Assembly (NCBI GenBank): GCA_946481275.1
Contig: CAMLMV010000027.1
Span: forward strand, 31,749 to 95,748
Length of the DNA stretch: 64,000 bases
Direction of reading: 5' to 3'
DNA from: an uncultured Massilia sp.
GTDB taxonomy: Bacteria > Pseudomonadota > Gammaproteobacteria > Burkholderiales > Burkholderiaceae
The position numbers and the translations under genes were made by a program. The notes beneath the pieces were generated by a model. It was not told the DNA's origin. It searched no databases and saw only the letters and a program-made list of their open reading frames with translations. Of the stretch, positions 46,781 through 56,700 are shown one piece after another. The first letter of the stretch is position 1. Every line of letters begins with the position of its first letter.

Positions 46781-48058
46781 CTAATGCCGCCGAAAATCCT
46801 TCGAATGCAGGCCGTGCTTCTTCAGCAGGATCTGCAAATGGGAGCGGTTCATGTCCCAGCGCCGTGCCAGTTCGGCCACGGTGCCGCCCACGTCTTTCAG
46901 GCCCCGTTCCAGGCAGGCGCGCTCGGCTTCGTCGCTGGCCGCGCGCTTGGCTTCGGCCAGCGATGCGGGCGGCTCGGGTGATGCAGCCTGTACTCGCGCG
47001 GGCGCCGGAGCAACCGGACGGACATCCTCGGGCAGGTGCGCGATGTCCGCCGTGTCCCCGGCCAGGCAGGCCAGGCGATACACCAGGTTGCGCAATTCGC
47101 GGATGTTGCCGGGGTAGGCGTAATCGAGCAGGAAGGCGCGCAATGCCGGCGTCATCGCGACCGGCCGCCGTTTCAGCGCTTCGGCCGCCTCGTCGCCGTA
47201 ATAAGCCAGCAGCAGCGGGATCTCGTCCTTCCGCTCGCGCAGCGGCGGCAAGGTCACATGGATCACGCTGAGCCGATAAAACAGGTCTTCGCGGAACTGG
47301 CCCAGTTCGATCAGCTTGCGCAGATTCTTGTTGGTGGCCGCGACGATGCGGGCGTCCACGGCGATCGTCTCGTCCGAGCCCACGCGCTGGATTTCGTGCG
47401 ATTGCAGCACGCGCAGCAATTTCACTTGTCCCTGCAGCGGCAGCTCGCCGATCTCGTCCAGGAAGATCGTCCCCTTGTGCGCGCTTTCGAACTTCCCCTT
47501 GCGGTCCGTCGCCGCGCCGGTGAATGCGCCGCGCTTGTGGCCGAACAGTTCAGACTCGATCAGGCTCTCGGGAATCGCGCCGCAGTTGACGGAGATGTAC
47601 GCCTTGTCGGCACGTGCGCCGTTCGCGTGGATCACCTTGGCCATCAACTCCTTGCCCGTGCCGCTTTCGCCATCGACGAGGACGGGCAGGTCGGTCGGCG
47701 CCGCCTTTTCCGCGATCTCGAGCGCATCCAGCAAACGCGGGTTGTCGCCGAACGTGCCTTCGAACACGAAGCTGCGCGCGAGCAGGGCCTGGCGGCGCTC
47801 GCCCGGGGTCTGCTCCAGTATCTGCTCCGGCGGCGCCTGGCTGCCGACCGCCTGCACGAAGCGTTCCTTGTGCGACAACTGCATCACCTCGTCGCGCACG
47901 GCATTGGCCTGGCGCAGCAGCTTTTCGATGTCCGGCCGGTCCAGGCGGCTGGCCCAGCGCAAGGTGGAGCGCAGGATTTCCAGCCGCTCCAGCAAGCCCG
48001 CGTACGACATCGACGACGTACCGCGCGGCAGATCCTGATTGAACAGCTTCATGATCAT
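46781..48058 (-). CDS. Sigma-54-dependent transcriptional activator (no receiver domain)
   Basis: A 425-residue enhancer-binding protein. The N-terminal 100 residues are helical and not a recognised receiver or GAF domain. The AAA+ domain has Walker A G-E-S-G-T-G-K-E (130-137), the sigma-54 contact loop G-A-F-T-G-A (177-182) and Walker B I-F-L-D-E-I-G (198-204). A Fis-type helix-turn-helix follows at the C-terminus (about 385-420). It is last in the exporter operon, overlapping the exporter stop (TGATG); 48052 is an alternative start. It is the natural candidate to act at the sigma-54 promoters 43633, 44450 and 57282. Confidence 0.9.
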   Translation of the reverse strand: MIMKLFNQDLPRGTSSMSYAGLLERLEILRSTLRWASRLDRPDIEKLLRQANAVRDEVMQLSHKERFVQAVGSQAPPEQILEQTPGERRQALLARSFVFEGTFGDNPRLLDALEIAEKAAPTDLPVLVDGESGTGKELMAKVIHANGARADKAYISVNCGAIPESLIESELFGHKRGAFTGAATDRKGKFESAHKGTIFLDEIGELPLQGQVKLLRVLQSHEIQRVGSDETIAVDARIVAATNKNLRKLIELGQFREDLFYRLSVIHVTLPPLRERKDEIPLLLAYYGDEAAEALKRRPVAMTPALRAFLLDYAYPGNIRELRNLVYRLACLAGDTADIAHLPEDVRPVAPAPARVQAASPEPPASLAEAKRAASDEAERACLERGLKDVGGTVAELARRWDMNRSHLQILLKKHGLHSKDFRRH

Positions 48059-51000
48059 CAAGCTGCGGCCAGTTGCTTCTGCACGAGTTCGTAATACATG
48101 CCGCGCCCCGCCAGCAGCTCGTCGTGCCGGCCCTGTTCGACGATGCCACCCTCGTACAACACGACGATCTTGTCGGCCCGCATGATGGTACTGAGCCGGT
48201 GCGCGATGATCACGGCCGTGCGTCCCGCGAGAATCTCGTGCATGTTCGCGATGATGTTGCTTTCCGACTGCGTGTCGAGGGCCGACGTCGCCTCGTCGAA
48301 CACGAGCAGGCGCGGGTCCTGGTACAGCGCGCGGGCAATGCATAAACGCTGCACCTGGCCACCGGACAGCCCGACGCCGCGCTCGCCCACCACCTGCTCG
48401 TACCCGAGCGGCATCTTGCTGATGAAGGCGTGCGCATCGGCCATCTTCGCGACTTGCTCGATGCGGCGCCGGTCCGGGCTCTCGTCACCGCTCGCAATGT
48501 TCTCCGCGATGGTGCCGGAGAACAGCAGATTGCTCTGCATGACGTAGCCGACCTGGGCCCGGTAATAATCCTTGTCGATCACGCTCATGTCGTAACCGTC
48601 GACGAGGATCTTGCCGTCCGTGGGCGCATAAAAGCCGACCAGCAGTTTCGCCAGCGTCGTCTTGCCCGAGCCGCTGCGGCCGACGATGGCGACGAGTTCT
48701 CCCCGGCGGATATCGATGCTGATGTTTTCCAGCACATAGGCCGTGTCGTTGCCGCCATAGCGGAAGTACACGTTCTCGAGCTTTACGTCGCCGCGCAGGT
48801 CGGGCAGCACGACGCGGCTGGCGGCCTCGCCCGGTTTTTGTTCCGGTTCGATGTCGAGCACGTCGCCGAGGCGTTCCATTGCGACGCCCGCGTCCGCCAG
48901 CCGGCTCCACAACGCCACCAGCCCCATCAACGGCGCCAGCACGCTGCCCATCAGGGCATTGAAGGCGATCAGCTGGCCGATGGTCAATTCGTGGTCGAGG
49001 ACGAGGCTGGCACCGGCCCAGAGGATCGCGATCGTCGTGCCTGCATTCAATAGCTGGCTCGCGAGGCCGACGAGGATGTTGAATTGCTGAGCGCGGTACT
49101 GCGTGTCGAGCGCCTTGACGTATTTCTTTTCCCACTTCAGGCGGACGGGACGCTCGCTGCCCATGCCCTTGATCGTCTCCACGCCGCCCAGCGCTTCCAT
49201 CAGGAAGGCGTGCGCGTCGGTGGAGGCATTGAAGACGTCGCGTGCATACTGCTTGATGTGCGGCGTCGTCAGGATCGTCAGCGCCATGATCGGGATGACG
49301 AACGCGATGAGGAGCACGGTCAGCTTGACGTTGTAGACGAACAGGATGGAAAAGTAGATGAACACCATCAGCAGGTTGAGCATCGTCGTGACGGTGGATT
49401 CGGTGAGAAACGCGCGGATCGTCTGGTTTTCCTGGAAGCGCGCGACGATGTCGCCCGTCTTGCGCTTGGCGAAGAACGAGAACGGCAACGACATCGTGTG
49501 CCTGAAAAACCCCGCCATCATCGAGAAGTCGAGATTGCGCACCATGTAGTTGGCGAGGTAGGCGCGCACGGTCGCCATCAGCTGCGAGAACACGTTCGAA
49601 ATGACGAGCCCGGCAATCAGGAGATGCAGCAGGCTGACGTTCTGGTGCACGATCACGCCGTCCAGGATGTTCTGGATGATCAATGGCGGCACGATGCCCA
49701 GCATCTGGATCACGAACGTCGCCAGGAACAGGTGCAGCAGGATTTTGCGATACGGCTTCAGATAGCCGACGAAGCGTAGCCACGGCGAGCGAAGGGCGGC
49801 CTGCGCCGCCATGTCCTGGCCGGGCGTGAAGACGAGGCAGGTGCCGCTCCAGCCGCGCTCGAACTCCTCGACCGACATCTTGCGGAAACCCACCGCCGGA
49901 TCGGCCACCCAGATCTTGCCCGGCGAGATGCCGTACACGATCACGTAGTGGTAGCCCTCCCAGTGCACGATGAAGGGCAATTCAAAACCCTGCAGGGCGT
50001 CGAACGTGCACTGTACGCCGCGCGCGGAAAAGCCGAGCGTCTCGCCCGCGCGCGCGAGGCTGTCCAGGGTGGCGCCCTGCGTGGTGACGTTCGCCAGTTC
50101 GCGCAGCTTGCCGAGCGTGATCTGCAGGCCGTAGTGGCGGCACAGCATGGCCAGGCAGGCCGCGCCGCAATCCATCTCCTCGGCCTGCTCCACCAGGGCA
50201 AACCGGCGGATCACGCGCTCGCCGGCCTCGGGCTCGGCGAGGTCCAGCCGCAGCGGCCGCTTGCGGCGTTCGGCCAGCTTCTTTTGCCGCTCCAGTTCCC
50301 GTTCCACGAAGCGGATGCGGTCTTCCAGCACCTCGCGCAGGCCCGCGTTGCGCTCGAAGATCACGTGCGCCGTCTTTTCGGGAATGACGAGCAGGGTGGC
50401 GGGTGAGACCGCCACGGCCGACGCCATCTGCTCCTGCCGCATCAGGCAGGCCTTTTCCCCGAACGTATCGCCCGCCTGCAGCGTGGCCAGCGTAAATTCC
50501 TCGGCGCCGTCGTGGTAGACCAGTTTCACCTGGCCCTGGCGCAATACGTACAGGCGGCGGTCGTCGCGTCCGTCCTGCTTGAGGATCTCCTTGCCGGCCG
50601 GGACGCGCTTGACGCCCACGCTGCGCACCATCTCTTCCAGTTCTTCCTTGCCGACCTTGCCGCGCAAATCGAACAGGCGCGCCACGAGGCCGCCGGCGGA
50701 CCCGATCGCGACATAGCTCGTGACGAAGTCGAGCGCCTGCGGATTGCGCGCCAGCACGGGCTCGATCGCCGCGCGCGGGATCAGCCACAGCTCCGTCTTG
50801 AGCGACGCGCGCGCCGACAGTTCATGGTGGGCGTCGCGCAACATGGCGATGTCGCCGAACGTCTCGCCGGTTTTGCGTACGCCGATGCTCAGTTCCTTGC
50901 CGTGCTCTTCGGAGAACACGCGCACGGAGCCGGATTTGACCACGTACAGCCCCTCGGCCGGGTCGCCCGCCTTGCAGATCGTCTCGCCGAACGCGTAATG

Positions 51001-51114
51001 GCGCACCTGCACCGCGTCCGCCAGCTGCTCCAGCGCTTCCGGCCCGAGCGGCGACAGGATCTCCACGGTTGCCAGGAAATCCGTGGACGGCGGCGCTCTG
51101 GACGGCGTTTCCAT
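48058..51114 (-). CDS. Peptidase-containing ABC exporter (C39 PCAT) with tandem cNMP-binding domains
   Basis: A 1018-residue exporter. Two cyclic-nucleotide-binding/CRP-like domains (about 15-135 and 145-265) precede a C39 peptidase with Cys316 (M-D-C-G-A-A-C), His389 (Y-H-Y) and Asp405 (V-A-D-P), which cuts after Gly-Gly leaders. Then follow a six-helix membrane domain (about 445-740) and an ATPase with Walker A at 812-820 (G-R-S-G-S-G-K-T-T), L-S-G-G-Q at 916, Walker B L-L-V-F-D-E at 936-941 and H972. It processes and exports the neighbouring GG-leader peptides (inference). Ligand control through the CRP-like domains is unusual. Confidence 0.93.
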   Translation of the reverse strand: METPSRAPPSTDFLATVEILSPLGPEALEQLADAVQVRHYAFGETICKAGDPAEGLYVVKSGSVRVFSEEHGKELSIGVRKTGETFGDIAMLRDAHHELSARASLKTELWLIPRAAIEPVLARNPQALDFVTSYVAIGSAGGLVARLFDLRGKVGKEELEEMVRSVGVKRVPAGKEILKQDGRDDRRLYVLRQGQVKLVYHDGAEEFTLATLQAGDTFGEKACLMRQEQMASAVAVSPATLLVIPEKTAHVIFERNAGLREVLEDRIRFVERELERQKKLAERRKRPLRLDLAEPEAGERVIRRFALVEQAEEMDCGAACLAMLCRHYGLQITLGKLRELANVTTQGATLDSLARAGETLGFSARGVQCTFDALQGFELPFIVHWEGYHYVIVYGISPGKIWVADPAVGFRKMSVEEFERGWSGTCLVFTPGQDMAAQAALRSPWLRFVGYLKPYRKILLHLFLATFVIQMLGIVPPLIIQNILDGVIVHQNVSLLHLLIAGLVISNVFSQLMATVRAYLANYMVRNLDFSMMAGFFRHTMSLPFSFFAKRKTGDIVARFQENQTIRAFLTESTVTTMLNLLMVFIYFSILFVYNVKLTVLLIAFVIPIMALTILTTPHIKQYARDVFNASTDAHAFLMEALGGVETIKGMGSERPVRLKWEKKYVKALDTQYRAQQFNILVGLASQLLNAGTTIAILWAGASLVLDHELTIGQLIAFNALMGSVLAPLMGLVALWSRLADAGVAMERLGDVLDIEPEQKPGEAASRVVLPDLRGDVKLENVYFRYGGNDTAYVLENISIDIRRGELVAIVGRSGSGKTTLAKLLVGFYAPTDGKILVDGYDMSVIDKDYYRAQVGYVMQSNLLFSGTIAENIASGDESPDRRRIEQVAKMADAHAFISKMPLGYEQVVGERGVGLSGGQVQRLCIARALYQDPRLLVFDEATSALDTQSESNIIANMHEILAGRTAVIIAHRLSTIMRADKIVVLYEGGIVEQGRHDELLAGRGMYYELVQKQLAAA

Positions 51115-51129
51115 GATGCCTGCGGGGGC

Positions 51130-51894
51130 TCAACGCGTGGGACACGCTTCGATCACGTGTTCCTGCGCGCGCGCCATCAGCCATGCTTCGCGCAGCAGGC
51201 GCCGCACCTCGGCGGCCGTGTCGGCGTCGAGCGTGGCCGGGTGTTTCGCGTTGACGCAGAAGAGTTCGTAGCACGCGCCGTCGGGCGATGGAAACGGCCC
51301 GAGCAGTTCGCCTTCGCGCGCATTGAACACGCGCGCCTCGATGTCGCCCTTGAGCGAGCCGCGCAACACCTTGCCGATGACGCCGCCCTGCTGGCGGGTG
51401 TCCTCGTCGATGGAGTGTTCGCGCGCCATCCCGGCGAACGCTTCCGGCTCCTCCTGCAGCACCGACAGCATTTCCCGCGCCGCCCCTTCGGAATCGAGCA
51501 CGACGTGGCTGATTTCCACGCTGTCGAAGCGCGGCGAGTTGAGCTTGAAATATTGCGCGACGGCCGCTTCGCTGCACACCTGCTCCAGCATCTTTTCCTG
51601 GTACAGGCTGTCGGTGATGTATGCCTCGAACTCGTCCAGCGAGATGCCGAGCGCGTCGAGATAGTGATTGGTGTCGGCCGCGCGATGCAGGCCCAGCGCG
51701 CGGCGGAAGGCGTCGGCGCGCTCCTGCACCTGTTCGGGCGCGAGCACGAGGCCGGCCTGCCGCGCGGCGCGCGCCGTGAGGCGGTCGCGCACCAACTGCT
51801 CGACCAACCCTTCGAACTGTCCGTTCAGCTTCAGCGTACGGATGAAATCATCCGTCGTGATCACTTCGTCGTCGATACGCACGATGCCTGCCAT
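51130..51894 (-). CDS. Parvulin-type (PpiC/SurA-like) peptidyl-prolyl isomerase
   Basis: The 254-residue protein has an N-terminal helical chaperone region and a parvulin domain (about 145-235: I-S-H-V-V-L-D, F-A-G-M-A-R-E-H-S-I-D and G-G-V-I-G-K-V). No signal peptide is seen, so it would act in the cytoplasm or as part of the exporter. It is first in the operon with the C39 exporter, 15 bp apart; PPIases of this type accompany some GG-leader export loci and may keep precursors soluble. ATG 51894 has AGGAG seven bases upstream, better than the GTG at 51900. Confidence 0.85.
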   Translation of the reverse strand: MAGIVRIDDEVITTDDFIRTLKLNGQFEGLVEQLVRDRLTARAARQAGLVLAPEQVQERADAFRRALGLHRAADTNHYLDALGISLDEFEAYITDSLYQEKMLEQVCSEAAVAQYFKLNSPRFDSVEISHVVLDSEGAAREMLSVLQEEPEAFAGMAREHSIDEDTRQQGGVIGKVLRGSLKGDIEARVFNAREGELLGPFPSPDGACYELFCVNAKHPATLDADTAAEVRRLLREAWLMARAQEHVIEACPTR

Positions 51895-51964
51895 GGTCAC
51901 GCTCCTGCGGCCGGTTGATGTCCGGGGCAGGTGTTAGAGCGCGCGGCGGGGCTTAGGTTCGCAA

Positions 51965-51999
51965 TTGTTCGCGCCATGCCAATCGTTGCGCGCGAACAA
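51965..51999. promoter_or_regulatory. Perfect 10-bp inverted repeat upstream of the exporter operon
   Basis: TTGTTCGCGC (51965-51974) and GCGCGAACAA (51990-51999) are exact reverse complements with a 15-bp spacer. It lies about 70 bp upstream of the PPIase start, in the only intergenic region that can hold the operon promoter, so it is a likely operator. It does not match the GTGTTGG dyad. Confidence 0.5.
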
Positions 52000-52295
52000 C
52001 ATTTTTCGATATGGAAGGGCACGACGCGTACAGGCGCTGCGGCGCATTCGCACTGAGTCTTGCGAACAAAAAAGCGACGCTCGGTAAATTTTATGTCGCT
52101 AATTAAAAGTTATTGTAATTGTGACACCCGGGTCTCCAATGGCATCATAACATGCGCAAATGTCCGTTATATATAAAAAACCATAACTCTGGAAGCTCGC
52201 AAAGTCTCGTTTGCAGTCCCGTATTGCCGTTCCATTACCAGTCGGTGTCATGGGGGCCCAAGAGTCATGAATTCATTACACAAAGGAACACCACC
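52000..52295. other. AT-rich intergenic region, divergent promoter area
   Basis: This stretch is clearly richer in A/T than its surroundings. It separates the exporter operon (minus) from the lipoprotein-TonB receptor genes (plus). A short inverted repeat (AGCGAC at 52073, GTCGCT at 52095) is present. No small gene with convincing ribosome site was seen, and an upstream in-frame start at 52152 looks unused. Confidence 0.4.
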
Positions 52296-53642
52296 ATGAG
52301 GAGAGTACCGATGAAGTTCCAGATTCCTGCGATTGCGCTTGGCTGCATCGCATTGTTGAGCGGTTGCGGCGGCGGCGGCGGCGATAGCAGTAGCGGCGGC
52401 GCGGAGCAATCCATTTCCTTCCAGCTCCCATTCTCGGGCGAGGCGTTGATCGGCGTGCCGCCCAATTCCGCCACGACCAAGCTGAAGGCGACGGCAAGCT
52501 CCGGCGGCGCCGTGACCTTTACGTCGAACACGCCGGACATTTGCAGCGTCAGTGGGGATCAGCTGACGCTGCTGAAACTGGGCGAATGCTCGGTGACCGC
52601 CACCCAGGCCGGTTCCAACGGCTACGCGCCGGTCTCGCAGCGCCAGATTTTCGTCGTGCCGAAAAACCCGCAGCGAATCACCGCGTTCCCCCACCCGGGC
52701 TGGCAGCCGCTCGATTCGACGCCGGTGCAGTTGTCCGCCACTTTCAGCTCGGGTCTCCCGGCCAAGTTCACGAGCAAGACGCCTGCCATTTGCTCGGTCA
52801 GCGGGAACACGATGACCAAGCTCGCGAACGGCATGTGCATCGTCGTCGCCGAGCAGGATGGCAATGACTACTACCTGCCGGCGCTGGTGTCGGCGACGGA
52901 TGCGGTGTCGGTAGGCATGGCGAAATTCATGGAGAAGGACATTCCGATCGGCACCGAAAAACCGGCCAAGCTGAATTTCCTGACCGGTTACAAGGACAAC
53001 GACAACACCAACGAAGGCCTGATCGGGCACCTGGGCAACCAGTGGTGGTGCGACAGTTGCGACCGGGCGGTCGGCGACGGCGGCAGCAGCTACACCTTTA
53101 CCGCGACTTCCGACAAGGCGCCGGAGGCATGGTGGTCCAGCCGCGCGTCGTTCCAGATCTTCGGCCCCGGCCTCGTGGACGACGATCTCGTCTCGAACGA
53201 CGGCTACCGGACCGGCGTGAAGGACACCATTTTCAGCAAGCCTCTCACCGCACCTAAAGGCCTGATGCTCGAAGTCCAGGGGGCGATGCACTTCAACCTC
53301 GCACAAAACCCCGAATGGTACGGTTCGGCCAATAACAAGTTCAACGTCGAACTGTTCCTCGGCCACTTCGCTCAGAAGGATGGCAAATCCTGTGCCGTGA
53401 CCCTGAAATCGACCGTGCAGCCGACCGCCGCCGCCGCCACGGACTACAGCCTTAGTCTCAAGGACAAGTTCACGGTCAGCGAATCGTGCGGCTTGAGCGG
53501 GCTGGACGCGTGGAACGAGATCCATAGCTATCCGCTCGTCGAGATCAAGTTCTCCGCAGTACAGGCGAACGCGCAGGTGGCGAACGCGGCGTCGAAGTAC
53601 CAGACCCAGTTCAAGCTGACCGGCCCGATCTACTTCCAGTGA
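52296..53642 (+). CDS. Lipoprotein with two Ig-like beta domains
   Basis: About 448 residues. The signal peptide ends L-L-S-G-C followed by a Gly-rich spacer, so it is lipidated. Two tandem Ig-like repeats follow (about 30-115 and 118-200), each with F-T-S-N/K-T-P-x-I-C-S-V-S-G and G-x-C-x-V-x-A. The rest is unique. ATG 52296 or 52311 (GAGGAG just before the latter) are both possible; a longer upstream start is unlikely. It precedes a TonB-dependent receptor by 58 bp on the same strand and may be its surface partner. Confidence 0.7.
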   Translation: MRRVPMKFQIPAIALGCIALLSGCGGGGGDSSSGGAEQSISFQLPFSGEALIGVPPNSATTKLKATASSGGAVTFTSNTPDICSVSGDQLTLLKLGECSVTATQAGSNGYAPVSQRQIFVVPKNPQRITAFPHPGWQPLDSTPVQLSATFSSGLPAKFTSKTPAICSVSGNTMTKLANGMCIVVAEQDGNDYYLPALVSATDAVSVGMAKFMEKDIPIGTEKPAKLNFLTGYKDNDNTNEGLIGHLGNQWWCDSCDRAVGDGGSSYTFTATSDKAPEAWWSSRASFQIFGPGLVDDDLVSNDGYRTGVKDTIFSKPLTAPKGLMLEVQGAMHFNLAQNPEWYGSANNKFNVELFLGHFAQKDGKSCAVTLKSTVQPTAAAATDYSLSLKDKFTVSESCGLSGLDAWNEIHSYPLVEIKFSAVQANAQVANAASKYQTQFKLTGPIYFQ

Positions 53643-53700
53643 CATTCATGGCCACCGCATCGCGCGGTGGCAACCAAGGCATAGACAAAGGACATCAATA

Positions 53701-56700
53701 ATGACAAGAGATGAGACGAAGATCGTCAGGAAAACGATCAAGATGACCGCGCTGGCAACGGCCGCGGCGCAGTTCGCGCTGCTGTGCGGCAGCGCGCAGG
53801 CGCAGACGAACGACAGCGCAACGAACACCGTCGTGGTGACCGGCCAGCGCAAGCAGCTCGAGACCGCGACGGCGATCAAGCGGGATTCCGACCAGATCGT
53901 CGATGCGGTCGTGGCCGACGAAGCCGGCAAGCTGCCTGACCGCTCGATCACTGAAGTGCTGCAGCGCGTGGTGGGCGTCACGATGGACCGCAACCAGTCG
54001 CGCCAGGGCGCTTCCCTGGCCGCAAACGGCCTGGAATTCAACGTGGAAGGTTCGGGCGTGCAGGTGCGCGGCCTGTCCTGGGGTTCGTCCACGATGAACG
54101 GACGCGAAACCTTCTCGGCCGGCTGGCCGGGACGTGAACTGAGCTGGGGCGACGTGCCGCCGGAACTGATGGCGGGCGTGGAAGTCTACAAGAATCCCTC
54201 TGCCGACCTGATCGAAGGCGGCATCAGCGGCCAGATCAACCTGCGCACGCGGCTGCCGTTCGACGCGCCGGGCCAGTACGGCGCGCTGACCACCACGGGC
54301 AATTACGCCGAACTGGGCAAAACCAAATCGCCGGGCTTCTCGGGTCTGTACTCGAACCGGTGGAAGACCCGCGCGGGCGAATTCGGCGCACTGGTGGATT
54401 TGTCGTTCAACCGCACCAAATTCCGCTACGACACGATCGACCAGAACGTCTACTACCCGAGGAGCGATCTCATCCCAGGCCAGACCGCGTGGGTGCCGGC
54501 CGGTGGCAACTGGGGCAGCAACAACGAAGATACCCGCCGCGTGGGCTTCTATGGCGCGTTGCAGTGGAAGAAGGACAACCTGGAGTCGTCGTTGACGTAC
54601 TTCGACTCCGCTTTCCATCAGGTCAACGCGAACGTCTCGATGGGTGTCAACCCTGAAAACCCGTACAAGACTGTCTATACCGACGCCAAGTTCAACAGCG
54701 CCGGCGTCTTCCAGTCGGGCGTCCTCAGCTATCCGATCGGCGGCAGGGGCGCGAACCAGTTCGTGGACGGCGGTCTCGGCATGAACACCACCCAGAACTA
54801 CCGCGACGTGCATGGCCGCACGCGCGAGCTGGCGTGGAACTTCAAATGGCGCGTCAACGAAAGCTGGTCGTTCCAGAACGACCTGCAGTGGGTGCACGCC
54901 ACCAACAGCGGCAATTACGGCATGCTCAACCTCGGCACATTCCTGCCGAGTGAGGGCCTGGACGTCTCCGGTTCGCGGCCCGCGTTCAATTTCAACGACA
55001 AGGCGATCGCCTTCATGGCCGATCCCCGCAACTACTTCTGGGGCATTTCGCAGCCTGAGTTCAACCGTGCCAAGGCGGATCTGTACGCCTGGAAACTGGA
55101 TGCCAAATACAGCTTCGACCATCCGGTGCTGCGCGACGTCCGCTTCGGCGTTCGCATCACGGAACGTTCCTCGCGCAAGGATAAGAATGCCGGTTCGGGT
55201 TGGAAATCCTACCAGGAAGAATGGGGCGTGAAGGAAACCGACGTCCCGGGCCAACTCCCGCACCTCGAAAGCTGGGACTGGCAGCGCCCGAACTTCGGTT
55301 ACTTTAGCGACCCGAAATACGCAGCGCTGGGCAACGTTCAAGCCTTCTCGTTCCCTGACTTCTTCAACGGCAGGATGCCTGCACCGCCGGCGTTCGTCGT
55401 GCCCGCACAGTCGATGGTCAGGGACATGGCCGCGTACAAGAATCTGCTGACCGTGCTGCGCTATAACTGCGAGGACGACAACAGGCTGACGGGCGCGACG
55501 AGCGATTGCTCGAAGGCCGGCAGCGATTGGCGCCCGCCTGGCTTCAGCACCGAACCGCAGTACGTCAGCAAGCACAGCGAAGGCACCCAGGCCCTGTACG
55601 GCAACCTGCGCTTCGGCTTCGACGACTGGAAATATCCGGTGGACGGCGTCGCCGGCGTACGCGTGGTCCGGACCAACACCGTGGCCCACGGTTACACGGT
55701 GTTCAAGCCGAGTTATAGCGAGACCACCAATCCGAACGTCCCGCGCTTCGGCGAGATCAACGATCCGATGGATCTCAAGTCCAGCCACGTCGACGTGATT
55801 CCGAGCCTGAACCTGAAGGCGAGCCTGACGGACAAGCTCCAGGCACGCGTGGCGCTGTCGCGCGGCATCTACCGTCCCGGTTTCGATCAATTGCAGGAGT
55901 ACATCACGCTGGCGCAGAACGTGATCAACGATCCCAACGACAGCAAGAAGATCACCACCATCGCGTACACCGGCACCAACGACGGTAACGTGAAGCTGAA
56001 GCCGCTCAAGTCGAACAATGTCGACTTGACGCTGGAATGGTATCCGCGCCCGGGCCAATCCCTGACCGCTGCATTCTTCTACAAGCAGGTCAAGGACATC
56101 ATCATGAACGAATCCTATACGAGGACGTATAAGGATCTCGCCGGCAATGATATGGAGTTCACAATCACCGGTCCGGCCAACGCGGCCAAGGCCCGCGTGC
56201 GCGGTATCGAGCTGGCCGGCATGACCTACCTCGATCACCTGCCCGGCGTGAGCGACTACCTGCCGGACTGGGCGAAGGGTTTCGGCGTATCGTCGAACTT
56301 CACCTACATCGACGGCAAGCAGCAGCTGTATCACCCGAACCCGTCGAATTTCTGCCCGTCCGGTGGCGAGCTGAAAGGGTCTGCGGCGCTGTATGGCTGC
56401 GACACCAACGGCATCCCGTACAAGGATCTGCCGGTGCCGTACCTGTCGAAGCGCGCCTTCAACCTGGCCTTCATGTACGACCGCGGCCCGGTGTCGGCAC
56501 GTCTGGCGTATTCCTGGCGTGACCGTACCTTGCTGGCGACCGGTGTCTATGGCGCCAAGGGCTCCAACGGCACCAGCGCCGATCCGGCCCACGTGGACGC
56601 CAAGGGCAACCCGCTGCAGGATGCGGGCTTCGGCATCCCGGTGTGGCAGTTGCCGGTGGGCCAGTGGGATGCGGGCGTCAACTACCGCTTCAGCGACCAC

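Noticed and set aside
51966..51981. Minus-strand sigma-54 promoter for the exporter operon
   Set aside because: TGGCATG-N4-GAACA lacks the conserved -12 G and no GTGTTGG-type dyad is upstream; kept only as a note.
52152..52295. Longer N-terminus for the Ig-like lipoprotein
   Set aside because: It would place 48 residues before the lipobox signal peptide; ribosome sites fit 52296/52311.
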